A stretch of 47,241 bases of DNA. It comes from Clostridiales bacterium UBA7273 (lineage in GTDB: Bacteria > Bacillota > Clostridia > Oscillospirales > Oscillospiraceae). Both the position numbers and the translations under genes were made by a program. The notes beneath the pieces are model-generated. The model had not been told where the DNA came from and did no database searches. It worked only from the letters and a program-made list of their open reading frames with translations. Location: the NCBI GenBank assembly GCA_002472405.1, contig DKRV01000008.1, positions 1 to 47,241 on the forward strand, written 5' to 3'. Below are positions 8,888 to 17,100 of the stretch, piece by piece. Position 1 is the stretch's first letter. Each line of letters opens with the position of its first letter.

Positions 8888-9736
8888 TTACTTCGCTACA
8901 GGGACTGCGCCTGCTGCGGAGATGACGTCTGCTGCCGCTGCGCCGGTTGCGTATTCAAAGAACTTCTGAGCTGCCGCGGAAAGCTCGGTGCCGTCCTTGG
9001 TTACCAGAACGAAGGGGCGCTGCACTGCGTAGGTACCATCGGAAACGGTGGCCTCGGTGGGAGCGACTCCGCCGACGGAGAGTGCCTTGACGGTGTCCTT
9101 AACGGATGCCAGGGATGCGTAGCCGATAGCGTTGGGGTTGCCTGCAACGGTGGTGATCACGTCGCCGGTGCTGGTCAGCTCCTGACGGTACTTGCATGCG
9201 TCCTTGGTGTCGGTGATGCTCTCGAAGCCGTCACGGGTGCCGGAGCCTGCCTCGCGGCCGATGAGAACGATTTCTGCGTCGGCGCCGCCGACATCCTTCC
9301 AGTTGGTGATCTCGCCGGTGTAGATCTTTGCGATCTGCTCGATGCTCAGGTCGGAAACCTTGTTTTCGGGGTTAACGATGATCGCAATGCCGTCGAGTGC
9401 GAGGACGGTCTCTTTCAAGCCGGATGCCTTCTCATCATCCTTCAGTGCACGGGATGCAAGGCCGATATCGCAGCGGCCTTCGCTGACTGCGGTGATGCCG
9501 GAGCCGGAGCCGGTGGGGTTGTAGCCTACGGTGATGCCCTTGTTGTCGGCCTGGAAAGCCTCGCCCAGGGACATGATGACCTTTTCCATCGAGGTCGAGC
9601 CGTCGGTGCTGACTGTGCCGGTCACTTCGGCGTTGTCGTTGTTATCGGTGGTGCCGCCGTTGTCGCTTTTTCCGCATGCGGCGAACAGAGTAAGCGCCAT
9701 GAGCGCTGCAAGAACTAAACTTATAAGCTTTTTCAT
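8888..9736 (-). CDS. pstS: Phosphate-binding lipoprotein PstS
   Basis: The product is 282 residues. A lipobox (LFAAC) places the acylated Cys at 21. The phosphate-binding signatures are conserved: STDGSTSMEKV near 45, GSGSGI near 73 and GREAGSGTRDGF near 160. It captures phosphate outside the membrane for PstCAB. It is the first gene of the pst operon. A good AAGGAG-type site precedes the start. The intergenic region upstream carries TTTACA/TTCACA elements on the minus strand but not with clean PHO-box spacing. Confidence 0.96.
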   Translation of the reverse strand: MKKLISLVLAALMALTLFAACGKSDNGGTTDNNDNAEVTGTVSTDGSTSMEKVIMSLGEAFQADNKGITVGYNPTGSGSGITAVSEGRCDIGLASRALKDDEKASGLKETVLALDGIAIIVNPENKVSDLSIEQIAKIYTGEITNWKDVGGADAEIVLIGREAGSGTRDGFESITDTKDACKYRQELTSTGDVITTVAGNPNAIGYASLASVKDTVKALSVGGVAPTEATVSDGTYAVQRPFVLVTKDGTELSAAAQKFFEYATGAAAADVISAAGAVPVAK

Positions 9737-9865
9737 TCAAAAAGCTCCTTTCTTTTTCGTTTGATTTCTGAGTACACCCTTAGATTATGCCCCTTTTATC
9801 AAATCCGAAAGCAGCCTTTTGTAAAAAGAATTTAAAGCCGGCGGCTGTGAAGCCATGTACGTCTA

Positions 9866-9894
9866 TTGACAGCTCACTTCATTTTTTGTAAAAT
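9866..9894 (+). promoter_or_regulatory. Near-consensus promoter for the 9928 gene
   Basis: TTGACA (9866-9871), 17 bp and TAAAAT (9889-9894) point rightwards, followed by AAGGAGG before the ATG at 9928. Confidence 0.75.
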
Positions 9895-9927
9895 TATTCA
9901 TAGCAATATAAGGAGGTTCTCCCCCAC

Positions 9928-10371
9928 ATGAAAAGCAGGAAGCTGAGGACTGTTCTCATCGTCGCTGCGGCGATAATCTTCGCATACGCCGTTGTTTTGT
10001 TCGTTCTGACGCAGGTTCAGACCTCTAAAATGGACGATCCCTTTGCCCGCGCCGAAAAGCAGGTTTTCTCGCTCGATGCGGAGAAGATCACTTATATCGC
10101 CGTGCAGAACGGAAACGGCGAGCTTTACGAGTTCACCGGCGGCGAAAAAGCCTCAGCGATCGATAAGCTCAACGCGCTTGAGGCCACAAAGATCCGCGGC
10201 ATGTGGCATATCGAGGCCGGAGGCTGGACTTACCGCCTTATTATCGAGGATGCCGACGGCAATTCCGGCAACTATCGCCTGTTCGATAACAGGCTCATCT
10301 GCGGCGACGTCAGCCTGCGCGGCAGCGACGGATACTTTGACGATCTCATTAAACATGTAAGCCTTGATTAA
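9928..10371 (+). CDS. Small membrane-anchored protein, function unknown
   Basis: The product is 147 residues. A basic start is followed by one hydrophobic helix (about 9-28), then a soluble domain of roughly 115 residues on the outer face, rich in beta-prone segments. I do not recognise the family. It has its own strong promoter and a terminator, so it is a single-gene unit divergent from pstS. Nothing ties it functionally to the pst operon beyond position. Confidence 0.75.
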   Translation: MKSRKLRTVLIVAAAIIFAYAVVLFVLTQVQTSKMDDPFARAEKQVFSLDAEKITYIAVQNGNGELYEFTGGEKASAIDKLNALEATKIRGMWHIEAGGWTYRLIIEDADGNSGNYRLFDNRLICGDVSLRGSDGYFDDLIKHVSLD

Positions 10372-10376
10372 CAGCA

Positions 10377-10403
10377 AAAAATCCGGCCTTTGGCCGGATT
10401 TTT
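10377..10403. terminator. Bidirectional terminator
   Basis: AAAAATCCGGCC-TTT-GGCCGGATTTTTT lies between converging genes and can act on both strands. Confidence 0.85.
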
Positions 10404-10424
10404 TGCTATCTGCTATCTATTATA

Positions 10425-11192
10425 TTATTTCAGTTTTCCGTACACGCTATCGTCCACAGGCTCGAGCCATTCGTTCGAGCCGTCCTCGCCGGGCACCTCG
10501 ACCGCGAGGTGGCTGAACCAGCTGTCGGGCGCGGCGCCGTGCCAGTGCTTTACGCCGGTCGGGATATTGACAGTGTCGCCGGGATTCAGCTCAACGGCAT
10601 CCTTGCCCTCCTCCTGATAATAGCCGCGGCCGGCAACGCATACGAGGATCTGTCCGCCGCCGCTTTTGGCGTGGTGGATATGCCAGTTGTTGCGGCAGCC
10701 CGGCTCGAAGGTGACGTTATAAATGCCGACCTGACTTGTTGACACTGGCGCGAGGTAGCTCTGGCCGATGAAATACTGCGCAAACGCATCGTTCGGCGCG
10801 CCGATTGGGAACACCATCTGCTTTGCGTGCGCGCGCATCGCCTCATCCTCGTAGGGCAGGTCGCCCTCGCCGTCGCTCCAGACCTCCTTGGCCAGATTGA
10901 ACACAGCCCAGCCCTTCGGCCAGCCTGCATAGAACGCCGTGTGGGTGACAACGGCGGCGATCTCCTTCTGCGTCACGCCGTGAGCCTTCGCGTTTTGCAG
11001 GTGGAATTTCAGGGAGTTATCCGTTATGCCGGAAGCCATCAGCGCAACTACGGTGATGATGCTCCGGGTCTTTACGTCGATATCGGCGTTGTTCCAGTTT
11101 TCGCCGAAGAGCACGTCATCGTTAAAATGCGCAAACTCGGGCGCAAATGTGCCGAGCGCCGCGCGTCCGGCTGTCTGAACTATTTTTCCCAT
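10425..11192 (-). CDS. Carboxymuconolactone decarboxylase-family protein with C-terminal cupin
   Basis: The product is 255 residues. The first 120 form an AhpD/CMD-like helical domain (RSIITVVALMASGI; LKFHLQNAKAHGVT) without the CxxC of peroxidase-active AhpD. The last 110 form a single cupin (GCRNNWHIHHAKSGGGQILV, with the metal-binding HxH and downstream His in GVKHWHGAAP). Such fusions are common in gut anaerobes and are presumed to act on small organic acids or lactones, but the substrate is unknown. The ATG at 11192 is chosen because GGAGG precedes it by eight bases; a GTG three codons earlier sits inside that site. It is the second gene of a MerR-controlled operon. Confidence 0.88.
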   Translation of the reverse strand: MGKIVQTAGRAALGTFAPEFAHFNDDVLFGENWNNADIDVKTRSIITVVALMASGITDNSLKFHLQNAKAHGVTQKEIAAVVTHTAFYAGWPKGWAVFNLAKEVWSDGEGDLPYEDEAMRAHAKQMVFPIGAPNDAFAQYFIGQSYLAPVSTSQVGIYNVTFEPGCRNNWHIHHAKSGGGQILVCVAGRGYYQEEGKDAVELNPGDTVNIPTGVKHWHGAAPDSWFSHLAVEVPGEDGSNEWLEPVDDSVYGKLK

Positions 11193-11207
11193 GGTCTGCA
11201 CCTCCGC

Positions 11208-12203
11208 TCAATGCATGTATTTTTTGAAAAATTCTTCGATTTTATCAAAGGGGATCACATCGAGGTTATCGTAAAGGTCGGTGTGCACCGCGCCGGGGAT
11301 CACAAGCAGCTGCTTGTTGTCGGCAAACTTATTGCCGCTCGTCATCGCCTCGAACGCGTCCTTGCCGAAATAAAAGCTGTGCGCCTTGTCGCCGTGGACG
11401 ATCATAACAGCCGAGCGGATCTCGTTTGAATACTTCAATATCGGCTGATTGAAAAACGACATGCAGCCTATGCTTGCCCAGCCCTCGTTGGAGTTGAGGC
11501 TTCTTGCGTGGTACGCCCTGCCCTTGTAGTATTCGCTGTAATCCTTGACGAAAAACGGCGCGTCCTCCGGCACGGGCAGCGGCACACAGCCGCCGGCGCG
11601 CGAATATTCGCCGGACTTGTATTCCGCCGTTCTCAGCGCGCACAGCGCCTTCTTTTTCTCAAAGCGCGCCTCCTCGCTGTCCTCGGAGTCGAAGTATCCG
11701 TTTGCGGTGACGCGCGTCATGTCGTACATCGTGACGGCGACGGTCGCCTTAACGCGCGTATCGAGTGCGGCGGCGTTGAGCGCCATGCCGCCCCAGCCGC
11801 AAATGCCGATCACGCCGATCCTATCGGCATCGACGTTATCCTGAGCCGAGAGAAAATCGATAGCGGCCATGAAATCCTCGGTGTTTATGTCCGGCGAGGC
11901 CATGTATCTGGGCGCTCCGCCGCTCTCGCCGGTGTAGGACGGGTCGAACGCTATCGTCAGGTAGCCGCGCTCGGCCATCGTCTGCGCGTACAGGCCGGAG
12001 CACTGCTCCTTAACCGCGCCGAACGGGCCGCTCACGGCCAGCGCCGGCAGTCTGCCCTCGGCGTTCTTCGGCGTATACATATCCGCCGCGAGCGTTATGC
12101 CATAGCGGTTTACGAATGTCACTTTTTTGTGCCCGACCTTGTCGCTTTGGGGAAACGTCTTGTCCCACTGCTCGGTAAGCTCGAGCGTTTCGGTTTTCAG
12201 CAT
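11208..12203 (-). CDS. Alpha/beta hydrolase (dienelactone-hydrolase-like superfamily)
   Basis: The product is 331 residues. The core shows an alpha/beta hydrolase fold (LPALAVSGPFGAVKEQ; DPSYTGESGG; DRIGVIGICGWGG; VMIVHGDKAHSFYF; PGAVHTDLYD). The nucleophile elbow reads GICGWGG, so a Cys stands where Ser is usual; this occurs in one branch of the family. The downstream Asp and His are in place. The substrate is unknown. It starts after GGAGG at 12203 and is followed 15 bases later by the CMD-cupin gene. The MerR-type promoter at 12266-12296 drives both. Confidence 0.85.
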   Translation of the reverse strand: MLKTETLELTEQWDKTFPQSDKVGHKKVTFVNRYGITLAADMYTPKNAEGRLPALAVSGPFGAVKEQCSGLYAQTMAERGYLTIAFDPSYTGESGGAPRYMASPDINTEDFMAAIDFLSAQDNVDADRIGVIGICGWGGMALNAAALDTRVKATVAVTMYDMTRVTANGYFDSEDSEEARFEKKKALCALRTAEYKSGEYSRAGGCVPLPVPEDAPFFVKDYSEYYKGRAYHARSLNSNEGWASIGCMSFFNQPILKYSNEIRSAVMIVHGDKAHSFYFGKDAFEAMTSGNKFADNKQLLVIPGAVHTDLYDNLDVIPFDKIEEFFKKYMH

Positions 12204-12230
12204 AAAAAACACCTCCGAAAATTTTTCATC

Positions 12231-12259
12231 TTGTTTTTTTGCGCAAGATGCTTTATAAT
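12231..12259 (+). promoter_or_regulatory. Candidate promoter of the merR-family gene
   Basis: TTGTTT (12231-12236), a 17-bp spacer and TATAAT (12254-12259) point to the regulator at 12328. Confidence 0.5.
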
Positions 12260-12265
12260 GATGTC

Positions 12266-12296
12266 ATTATATCACCTGAACCTAACTTTAGGTCAA
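12266..12296 (-). promoter_or_regulatory. MerR-type promoter with 19-bp spacer and dyad
   Basis: On the minus strand TTGACC (12296-12291) and TATAAT (12271-12266) are separated by 19 bp, the stretched spacing that MerR-family activators correct. The spacer carries the imperfect dyad ACCTAAAGTTAGGT. It drives the hydrolase/CMD-cupin operon. Confidence 0.85.
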
Positions 12297-12327
12297 GCCT
12301 GAATTTGCAATTTTGAGAGGATTTTTT

Positions 12328-12771
12328 ATGTACACGATAGGACAAGTCTCCGAGATGTTCGGTCTGCCGATCTCGACGCTGAGATATTACGATAAGGAGG
12401 GGCTTTTCCCCGGGCTTGAGCGGCGCGGCAGCATCCGCCTTTTCGGCGACAATGAGCTTGAGGCGCTGCGCGTTATCGAATGCCTGAAGCAATCGGGGCT
12501 TGAGATACGCGATATAAAGCAGTTTTTCGCGTGGGTGGCCGAGGGCAGCTCGACCTACGCAAATCGCAAGGCGCTTTTCGAGCACCGCAGGGCGGCGGTC
12601 GAGGAGCAGATGCGCGCGCTTGAAAAAACGCTTGCTATGGTGGAATTCAAGTGCTGGTACTACGAAAAAGCCATGGCCGACGGCAGCGAGGACGAGATAA
12701 ACAAAATGCTGCCCGATAAGCTCCCTCCCGATATCCAGAAGATATACGACAAAGCGCATTTCAATTTGTGA
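12328..12771 (+). CDS. MerR-family transcriptional regulator
   Basis: The product is 147 residues. The N-terminal winged helix is typical (YTIGQVSEMFGLPISTLRYYDKEGLF), followed by the RLFGDNELEALRVIECLKQSG helices and a coiled coil (about 80-120) for dimerisation. The C-terminal effector part is short and has no cysteine cluster, arguing for an organic ligand rather than a metal. It is divergent from, and probably activates, the hydrolase/CMD-cupin operon through the 19-bp-spacer promoter. The ATG at 12328 has GAGAGG upstream. Confidence 0.92.
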   Translation: MYTIGQVSEMFGLPISTLRYYDKEGLFPGLERRGSIRLFGDNELEALRVIECLKQSGLEIRDIKQFFAWVAEGSSTYANRKALFEHRRAAVEEQMRALEKTLAMVEFKCWYYEKAMADGSEDEINKMLPDKLPPDIQKIYDKAHFNL

Positions 12772-12775
12772 AAAC

Positions 12776-12806
12776 ACAAAAACCGCCCGGCCCGGGCGGT
12801 TTTTGC
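12776..12806. terminator. Bidirectional terminator
   Basis: AAAACCGCCCGG-CCCGGGCGGTTTTT lies between converging genes. Confidence 0.8.
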
Positions 12807-12816
12807 TATATGCGAA

Positions 12817-13905
12817 TTATTTTGTTTTAACGTAGCAGTTCATCGGGTGGACCATATATTCGTTATAGGGGAATTTATCGGTCGTGACATAGCCGGCAGG
12901 GGCGTCGATGAGCTGCGGAATGCGGTTTACAAGCGTTGCGCAGGTAAGCTCGACCGTCGCTGGCTTATTGACGATGCAGGTCGTGTCCGGCTCGCCGTAG
13001 AGCGTCCACACGTTTTTGTCAAACTCCTCGGAGTTGAAGATCTTGCCGACGCACTCGGTGACGAGGGTGATTCCCTCCTCGGTCTCTGTCGTAACGATGG
13101 CGCGCATACCCGTAGCATCGCCGGCCTTGACGACCATACCGAGAGTTTCGGACTTGAGATCCTCCTTATCGACGCAGGGGATGCATTTTTGCGTCTGCGA
13201 GGTGATGTGCAGCCCCATTTTGCTGCACAGCCAGCCGTTCTGGTTCCACATATATGACGGAACGTATTTGCCGCTTTCGACAAGCTCCTTCATCTCGTCC
13301 GACGGCGTTTCGTTATAGCAGCCGATGGTCTTGTTGAACTCGTCTATGCTCAGGCCGGCACCGTGACCCTCGGCAAGCGCAACGCCGTAGTCCTCGACAT
13401 TGTACCAGCTGCTTCCCTCGATCTTTGTGATCTTGTGCGAGGAGCCTGCGAGGTTTGTTACCATCGTGCCCCAGTACAGGTCGCAGTAGCCGACGCCGGT
13501 GAGCGTGCAGCCGCCCTCCTTGGCGAGCCTATCGAGCTTCTCGGTGAGCGCCGGCGAGGAGTTCCAGGGGTAAAGCGCTTCCTCGCAGGTGGTTATGGCG
13601 TTGACGCCGTGCTTTGCGCAAATGGTGAATATCTCCTCAAGCTCCGCTACGGTGCTGCGCGTTGCGATTATGCACACATCCGGCTTGAGCTCGCCTATGC
13701 GCCTGTCGGCATCGGCCGAGTTTTCGACGGCAACGCCCACCTTTGGGAAGCCGTCGCCTATAATTTCGGAGACATCTTTGCCGATGTGGTTCTTGTTGCG
13801 GCAGAACGCGCCGACCAGCTCGCCGCCGTGCTCGAGAACATAGCGCATGAGATAGCGGCTCATTTTGCCTGCGCCGTACTGAACTACTCTTATTTTGCGA
13901 TCCAT
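12817..13905 (-). CDS. DapB-like NAD(P)-dependent dehydrogenase (diaminopentanoate-dehydrogenase-like)
   Basis: The product is 362 residues. A Rossmann fold begins at residue 5 (VVQYGAGKMSRYLMRYVL, GxGxM type). The rest resembles the dihydrodipicolinate reductase-like family that includes 2,4-diaminopentanoate dehydrogenase, which is longer than true DapB (about 250). TCEEALYPW and GVGYCDLYWGTMV are typical of that group. The substrate cannot be read from sequence. It is divergent from a TetR regulator and an old-yellow-enzyme gene, which suggests a shared small-molecule pathway. GGAGG precedes the start. Confidence 0.75.
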   Translation of the reverse strand: MDRKIRVVQYGAGKMSRYLMRYVLEHGGELVGAFCRNKNHIGKDVSEIIGDGFPKVGVAVENSADADRRIGELKPDVCIIATRSTVAELEEIFTICAKHGVNAITTCEEALYPWNSSPALTEKLDRLAKEGGCTLTGVGYCDLYWGTMVTNLAGSSHKITKIEGSSWYNVEDYGVALAEGHGAGLSIDEFNKTIGCYNETPSDEMKELVESGKYVPSYMWNQNGWLCSKMGLHITSQTQKCIPCVDKEDLKSETLGMVVKAGDATGMRAIVTTETEEGITLVTECVGKIFNSEEFDKNVWTLYGEPDTTCIVNKPATVELTCATLVNRIPQLIDAPAGYVTTDKFPYNEYMVHPMNCYVKTK

Positions 13906-13969
13906 ATAATTGCCTCCTTATTTTTTCAGAAAAAGATTTGGTTATATTTTTAACAACCTCTATGGTCAC

Positions 13970-13998
13970 ATTATAGATTATTGCCTCGGCGCAGTCAA
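13970..13998 (-). promoter_or_regulatory. Promoter of the DapB-like gene
   Basis: On the minus strand TTGACT (13998-13993), 17 bp, TATAAT (13975-13970). Confidence 0.75.
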
Positions 13999-14050
13999 GT
14001 TAATTCTCCCCAAAGAGTAAAATCTCTGTGAAAATAATAATTATTTACTG

Positions 14051-14100
14051 TTGCCAAGCGTTAAAAAAGTGTATAATATACATGTCAGTCGGTATGACAT
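14051..14100 (+). promoter_or_regulatory. Promoter and TetR-type operator
   Basis: TATAAT (14072-14077) with TTGCCA at 14051 (15-bp spacer) is followed by the dyad ATGTCA-N7-TGACAT (14082-14100) over the expected start site. This is a fitting site for autorepression by the TetR protein encoded at 14122. Confidence 0.6.
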
Positions 14101-14121
14101 TTAAACTGACGAGAGGTAAGT

Positions 14122-14763
14122 ATGTCCCTGGATGAACTGAAAACGCAGAATATCCGAACCGTTACGGAAAAAGCACTTGTATGCTTTATTAAAAACGGCA
14201 TCACAAATACAAAGGTCTCGGAGATCGCAAAGACCGCAGGACTTACCGAGCGCTCCGTTTACCGCTATTTTCCGACAAAAAGCGACATTGTTATTTCCGC
14301 TGCCTTCTGCTACTGGGAGCGCGCCAAGGAATACATAGCTTGGGAGCTTGACACGCACGACTATGAGCATTTAAGCGGCATCGAGCAGATATCCATAATA
14401 CTTAAAAGCTACGCCAATATACTCTTCATCGACCCGGAGGGCATCCGTTTTTCGCTCGACGCCGAGGTCGCGCTCTTTAACGCCGGAAAAAACGACAGGG
14501 TCATAAACCGCCCTCCCGATAAATTCGAGGAGTACACCGGCCCGCTCTCGCAGGCGATCGTGCGCGGACTTTCCGACGGTACGGTAAATCCCGAAGCGAA
14601 CATAAAGCAGCTTTATTACAACGCATATGACTCCATTCTCGGGCTTATGCAGCGCCTCACGGTAGGCGTGCCGAGCGTGAGCGAGCTTGATGCGCGCGAA
14701 AGGCTGTACGCGATGTGCGAAATGTTCACACGGGCATTCGCCGCAAAAAATGTCGAAATATAG
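14122..14763 (+). CDS. TetR-family transcriptional regulator
   Basis: The product is 213 residues. The N-terminal HTH (KVSEIAKTAGLTERSVYRYFPTKSDIV, about 33-60) is characteristic. The C-terminal ligand domain is helical and not assignable. It lies between the DapB-like gene and the old-yellow-enzyme gene, and the dyad at 14082-14100 suggests it represses this locus until a ligand binds. Confidence 0.92.
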   Translation: MSLDELKTQNIRTVTEKALVCFIKNGITNTKVSEIAKTAGLTERSVYRYFPTKSDIVISAAFCYWERAKEYIAWELDTHDYEHLSGIEQISIILKSYANILFIDPEGIRFSLDAEVALFNAGKNDRVINRPPDKFEEYTGPLSQAIVRGLSDGTVNPEANIKQLYYNAYDSILGLMQRLTVGVPSVSELDARERLYAMCEMFTRAFAAKNVEI

Positions 14764-14835
14764 CATAATTGCAGACCTGTCGGTGCGGTGCACCGACCAT
14801 TAAATAAAGAAACATAAAAACGGAAGGGGAAAAAC

Positions 14836-16908
14836 ATGAATTCCAAGTACAACGCTCTATTTACACCCTGGAAGATCGGCAATGTCGAGATACCAAACAG
14901 AATAGTTCAGTGCTCTATGGGCGGAACGTCCCTGTTCGGCTGGATGGAGCCGAGCCACCTCGACAAGGAAGCGGCATACTTCCTGCTCAACCGCGCGCAG
15001 GACGGCGTCGGCCTTATCCTGCCCGGCATGCAGTGCATCAAGGATCCCATCGGCGGCCGCTGGCTGTATCAGAACAACAAGATGTTCAAAGACCTTAAGG
15101 AGTACATGGTCGAGTTCCACAAGACCGGCTCCAAGCTCTTTATCCAGCTGGCAGCAGGCATGGGCCGCTCGATGGCTATAACAAAGCCCATGGTAGCTCT
15201 GCTCAAGCACCCCATTCTCGGCAAGCTCGCAAGCCCGGTAGCCGACCTTGACTACATAACCGCTTCCGCTTCCGCAACGCCGAACCGCTGGTATGACGAG
15301 ATCAAGTCCCGCCCCATGACCATCAAGGAGATCCACGATCAGGTCGAGGCATTTGCAAAGACCTCGAAGAAGCTCATGGACGCAGGCGTTGACGGCGTTG
15401 AGATCCACGCCGTTCACGAGGGCTATCTGCTCGACCAGTTCACCATTTCAAACATGAACTACCGCACCGACGAGTACGGCGGCAGCTTTGAGAATCGCTT
15501 CCGCTTCCCGGTCGAGATCGTTCAGGCGATAAAGGCCGCCTGCGGCGATGATTTCCCCGTTTCCCTGCGCTACTCCGTTGTTTCCAAGACCAAGGACTGG
15601 GGCAAGGGCGCCATGCCTTACGAGAAGGACTTCAAGGAGTTCGGACGCGACATGGAAGAGTCCGAAAAGGCCATAAAATATCTTGCCGACGCAGGCTATG
15701 ACATGTTCAACTGCGACAACGGCACCTACGACGCATGGTACTGGGCACATCCGCCTCAGTATATGCCCGACAACTGCAACCTTGAGTATGTTGAGCATAT
15801 AAAGAAATTCACCGACAAGCCCGTCGTGTGCGCAGGCCGCATGGATCCCGTGAAGGCCGCCGAGGAGATCGAGGCCGGAAAGCTCGACGCTGTCGCGATC
15901 GCGCGCCAGAACCTTGTTGACCACGACTGGATCCACAAGATCAAGGAAGGCCATGAGGACGAGATAAAGCCCTGCATCCGCTGTCACAACGGCTGCTTCA
16001 ACATGGCCAAATTCGCAGGCACCCCGAACGTTCAGCACTTCAACGACTCGATGCATCTTGCGCGCTGCGCGCTGAACCCGACCACGATGCAGCACACGCG
16101 CTACAAAATCGTGCCCACCAAGAACCCCAAGAAGGTCGCAATAATCGGCGGCGGCATCGGCGGCATGGAGTGCGCCCTCGTGCTCAAGCAGCGCGGCCAC
16201 ATCCCCACCATCTTTGAAAAGACCGATGAGCTCGGCGGCCTGTTCCTCACGGCATCGGCAATGACCTTCAAGGAAAACGACAAGGAGCTTATCCGCTGGT
16301 ATAAAAACGAGATCGAAAAGCAGGGCATCGACGTGCGCTTCAACACCGAAATCAACGACCTCGGCGTGCTGCGCGGCTATGACGATATCATCGTTGCAAG
16401 CGGCTCGGTCCCGCGCATGATGCCCAGCATCAAGGGCTTTGACAAGGCGCTCACCTTCACCCAGGTGCTCAAGGACAAGGTCGATGTCGGCGATAAGGTC
16501 CTGTTCATCGGCGGCGGCCAGTCCTCCTGCGAGGCGGCTTACGATATGCTGCTCAACTTCGGCAAGCACCCGATAATCGTCGAATACGCAGGCGACCTCG
16601 TTGCCGCTCAGGCGACCTGCCTTGCAAACACCTCGTTCCTGCGCGACGCTATGGAATACCACAAGGTTCCCGTTTACCTGCACTCGACCGTTACCGAGAT
16701 AACGGACAAGGGCTGCACCGTTAAAAATGTCGAGACCGGCGAGACGACCTTCGTCGAGTGCGACAGCGTTGTAAACGGCATCGGCTTTGTTCCCACCCCC
16801 GTCGGCGGCAAGGACAACAAGAAGGCCTACCGCGTCGGCGACTGCGTTGCCATCGGCAACCTGCGCACGGTCATCTGGCGCGCATGGGACGTCTGCATGA
16901 AGATATAG
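14836..16908 (+). CDS. Old-yellow-enzyme-type NADH:flavin oxidoreductase, multidomain (2,4-dienoyl-CoA/enoate reductase-like)
   Basis: The product is 690 residues. An FMN-binding TIM barrel (about 1-370) shows GVEIHAVHEGYLLDQF and DEYGGSFENR. An iron-sulfur motif follows: C380, C383 and C387, with C411 as the probable fourth ligand. That gap (23 residues) is longer than the usual 11-12. The C-terminal half has an FAD site (VAIIGGGIGGMECAL) and an NAD(P) site (VLFIGGGQSSCEAAYDM). Relatives include dienoyl-CoA reductase and bile-acid BaiCD/BaiH. It reduces an activated C=C bond, but the substrate is unknown. GGAAGGGG precedes the ATG. It is probably co-regulated with tetR. Confidence 0.88.
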   Translation: MNSKYNALFTPWKIGNVEIPNRIVQCSMGGTSLFGWMEPSHLDKEAAYFLLNRAQDGVGLILPGMQCIKDPIGGRWLYQNNKMFKDLKEYMVEFHKTGSKLFIQLAAGMGRSMAITKPMVALLKHPILGKLASPVADLDYITASASATPNRWYDEIKSRPMTIKEIHDQVEAFAKTSKKLMDAGVDGVEIHAVHEGYLLDQFTISNMNYRTDEYGGSFENRFRFPVEIVQAIKAACGDDFPVSLRYSVVSKTKDWGKGAMPYEKDFKEFGRDMEESEKAIKYLADAGYDMFNCDNGTYDAWYWAHPPQYMPDNCNLEYVEHIKKFTDKPVVCAGRMDPVKAAEEIEAGKLDAVAIARQNLVDHDWIHKIKEGHEDEIKPCIRCHNGCFNMAKFAGTPNVQHFNDSMHLARCALNPTTMQHTRYKIVPTKNPKKVAIIGGGIGGMECALVLKQRGHIPTIFEKTDELGGLFLTASAMTFKENDKELIRWYKNEIEKQGIDVRFNTEINDLGVLRGYDDIIVASGSVPRMMPSIKGFDKALTFTQVLKDKVDVGDKVLFIGGGQSSCEAAYDMLLNFGKHPIIVEYAGDLVAAQATCLANTSFLRDAMEYHKVPVYLHSTVTEITDKGCTVKNVETGETTFVECDSVVNGIGFVPTPVGGKDNKKAYRVGDCVAIGNLRTVIWRAWDVCMKI

Positions 16909-16929
16909 TTCCAAAGCGGCAAAAAATAA

Positions 16930-17056
16930 GCTGCGCCGGGTCTCCGGCGCAGCGATCAATTACGCAAACGAGCAATATTTCTTCGTTTTGAATATGGGAG
17001 CAAAAAGTTAAACGCAGACCCGGGGCGGCGAAATGCGCCTCGGGTCTGTTTTTTCA
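16930..17056 (+). terminator. Tandem terminator hairpins after the flavoprotein gene
   Basis: A stem GCTGCGCCGG-GTCT-CCGGCGCAGC (16931-16954) is followed by a second stem, CAGACCCG with CGGGTCTG, around 17015-17048 with a T run. Confidence 0.7.
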
Positions 17057-17100
17057 TTTCATTTTTTTCATTTCATTTCACACAGGCGCAAGCATAAAAT

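Noticed and set aside
15448..16959. Open frame of about 500 codons antisense to the flavoprotein
   Set aside because: It is a valine/alanine-rich mirror of a well-supported gene.
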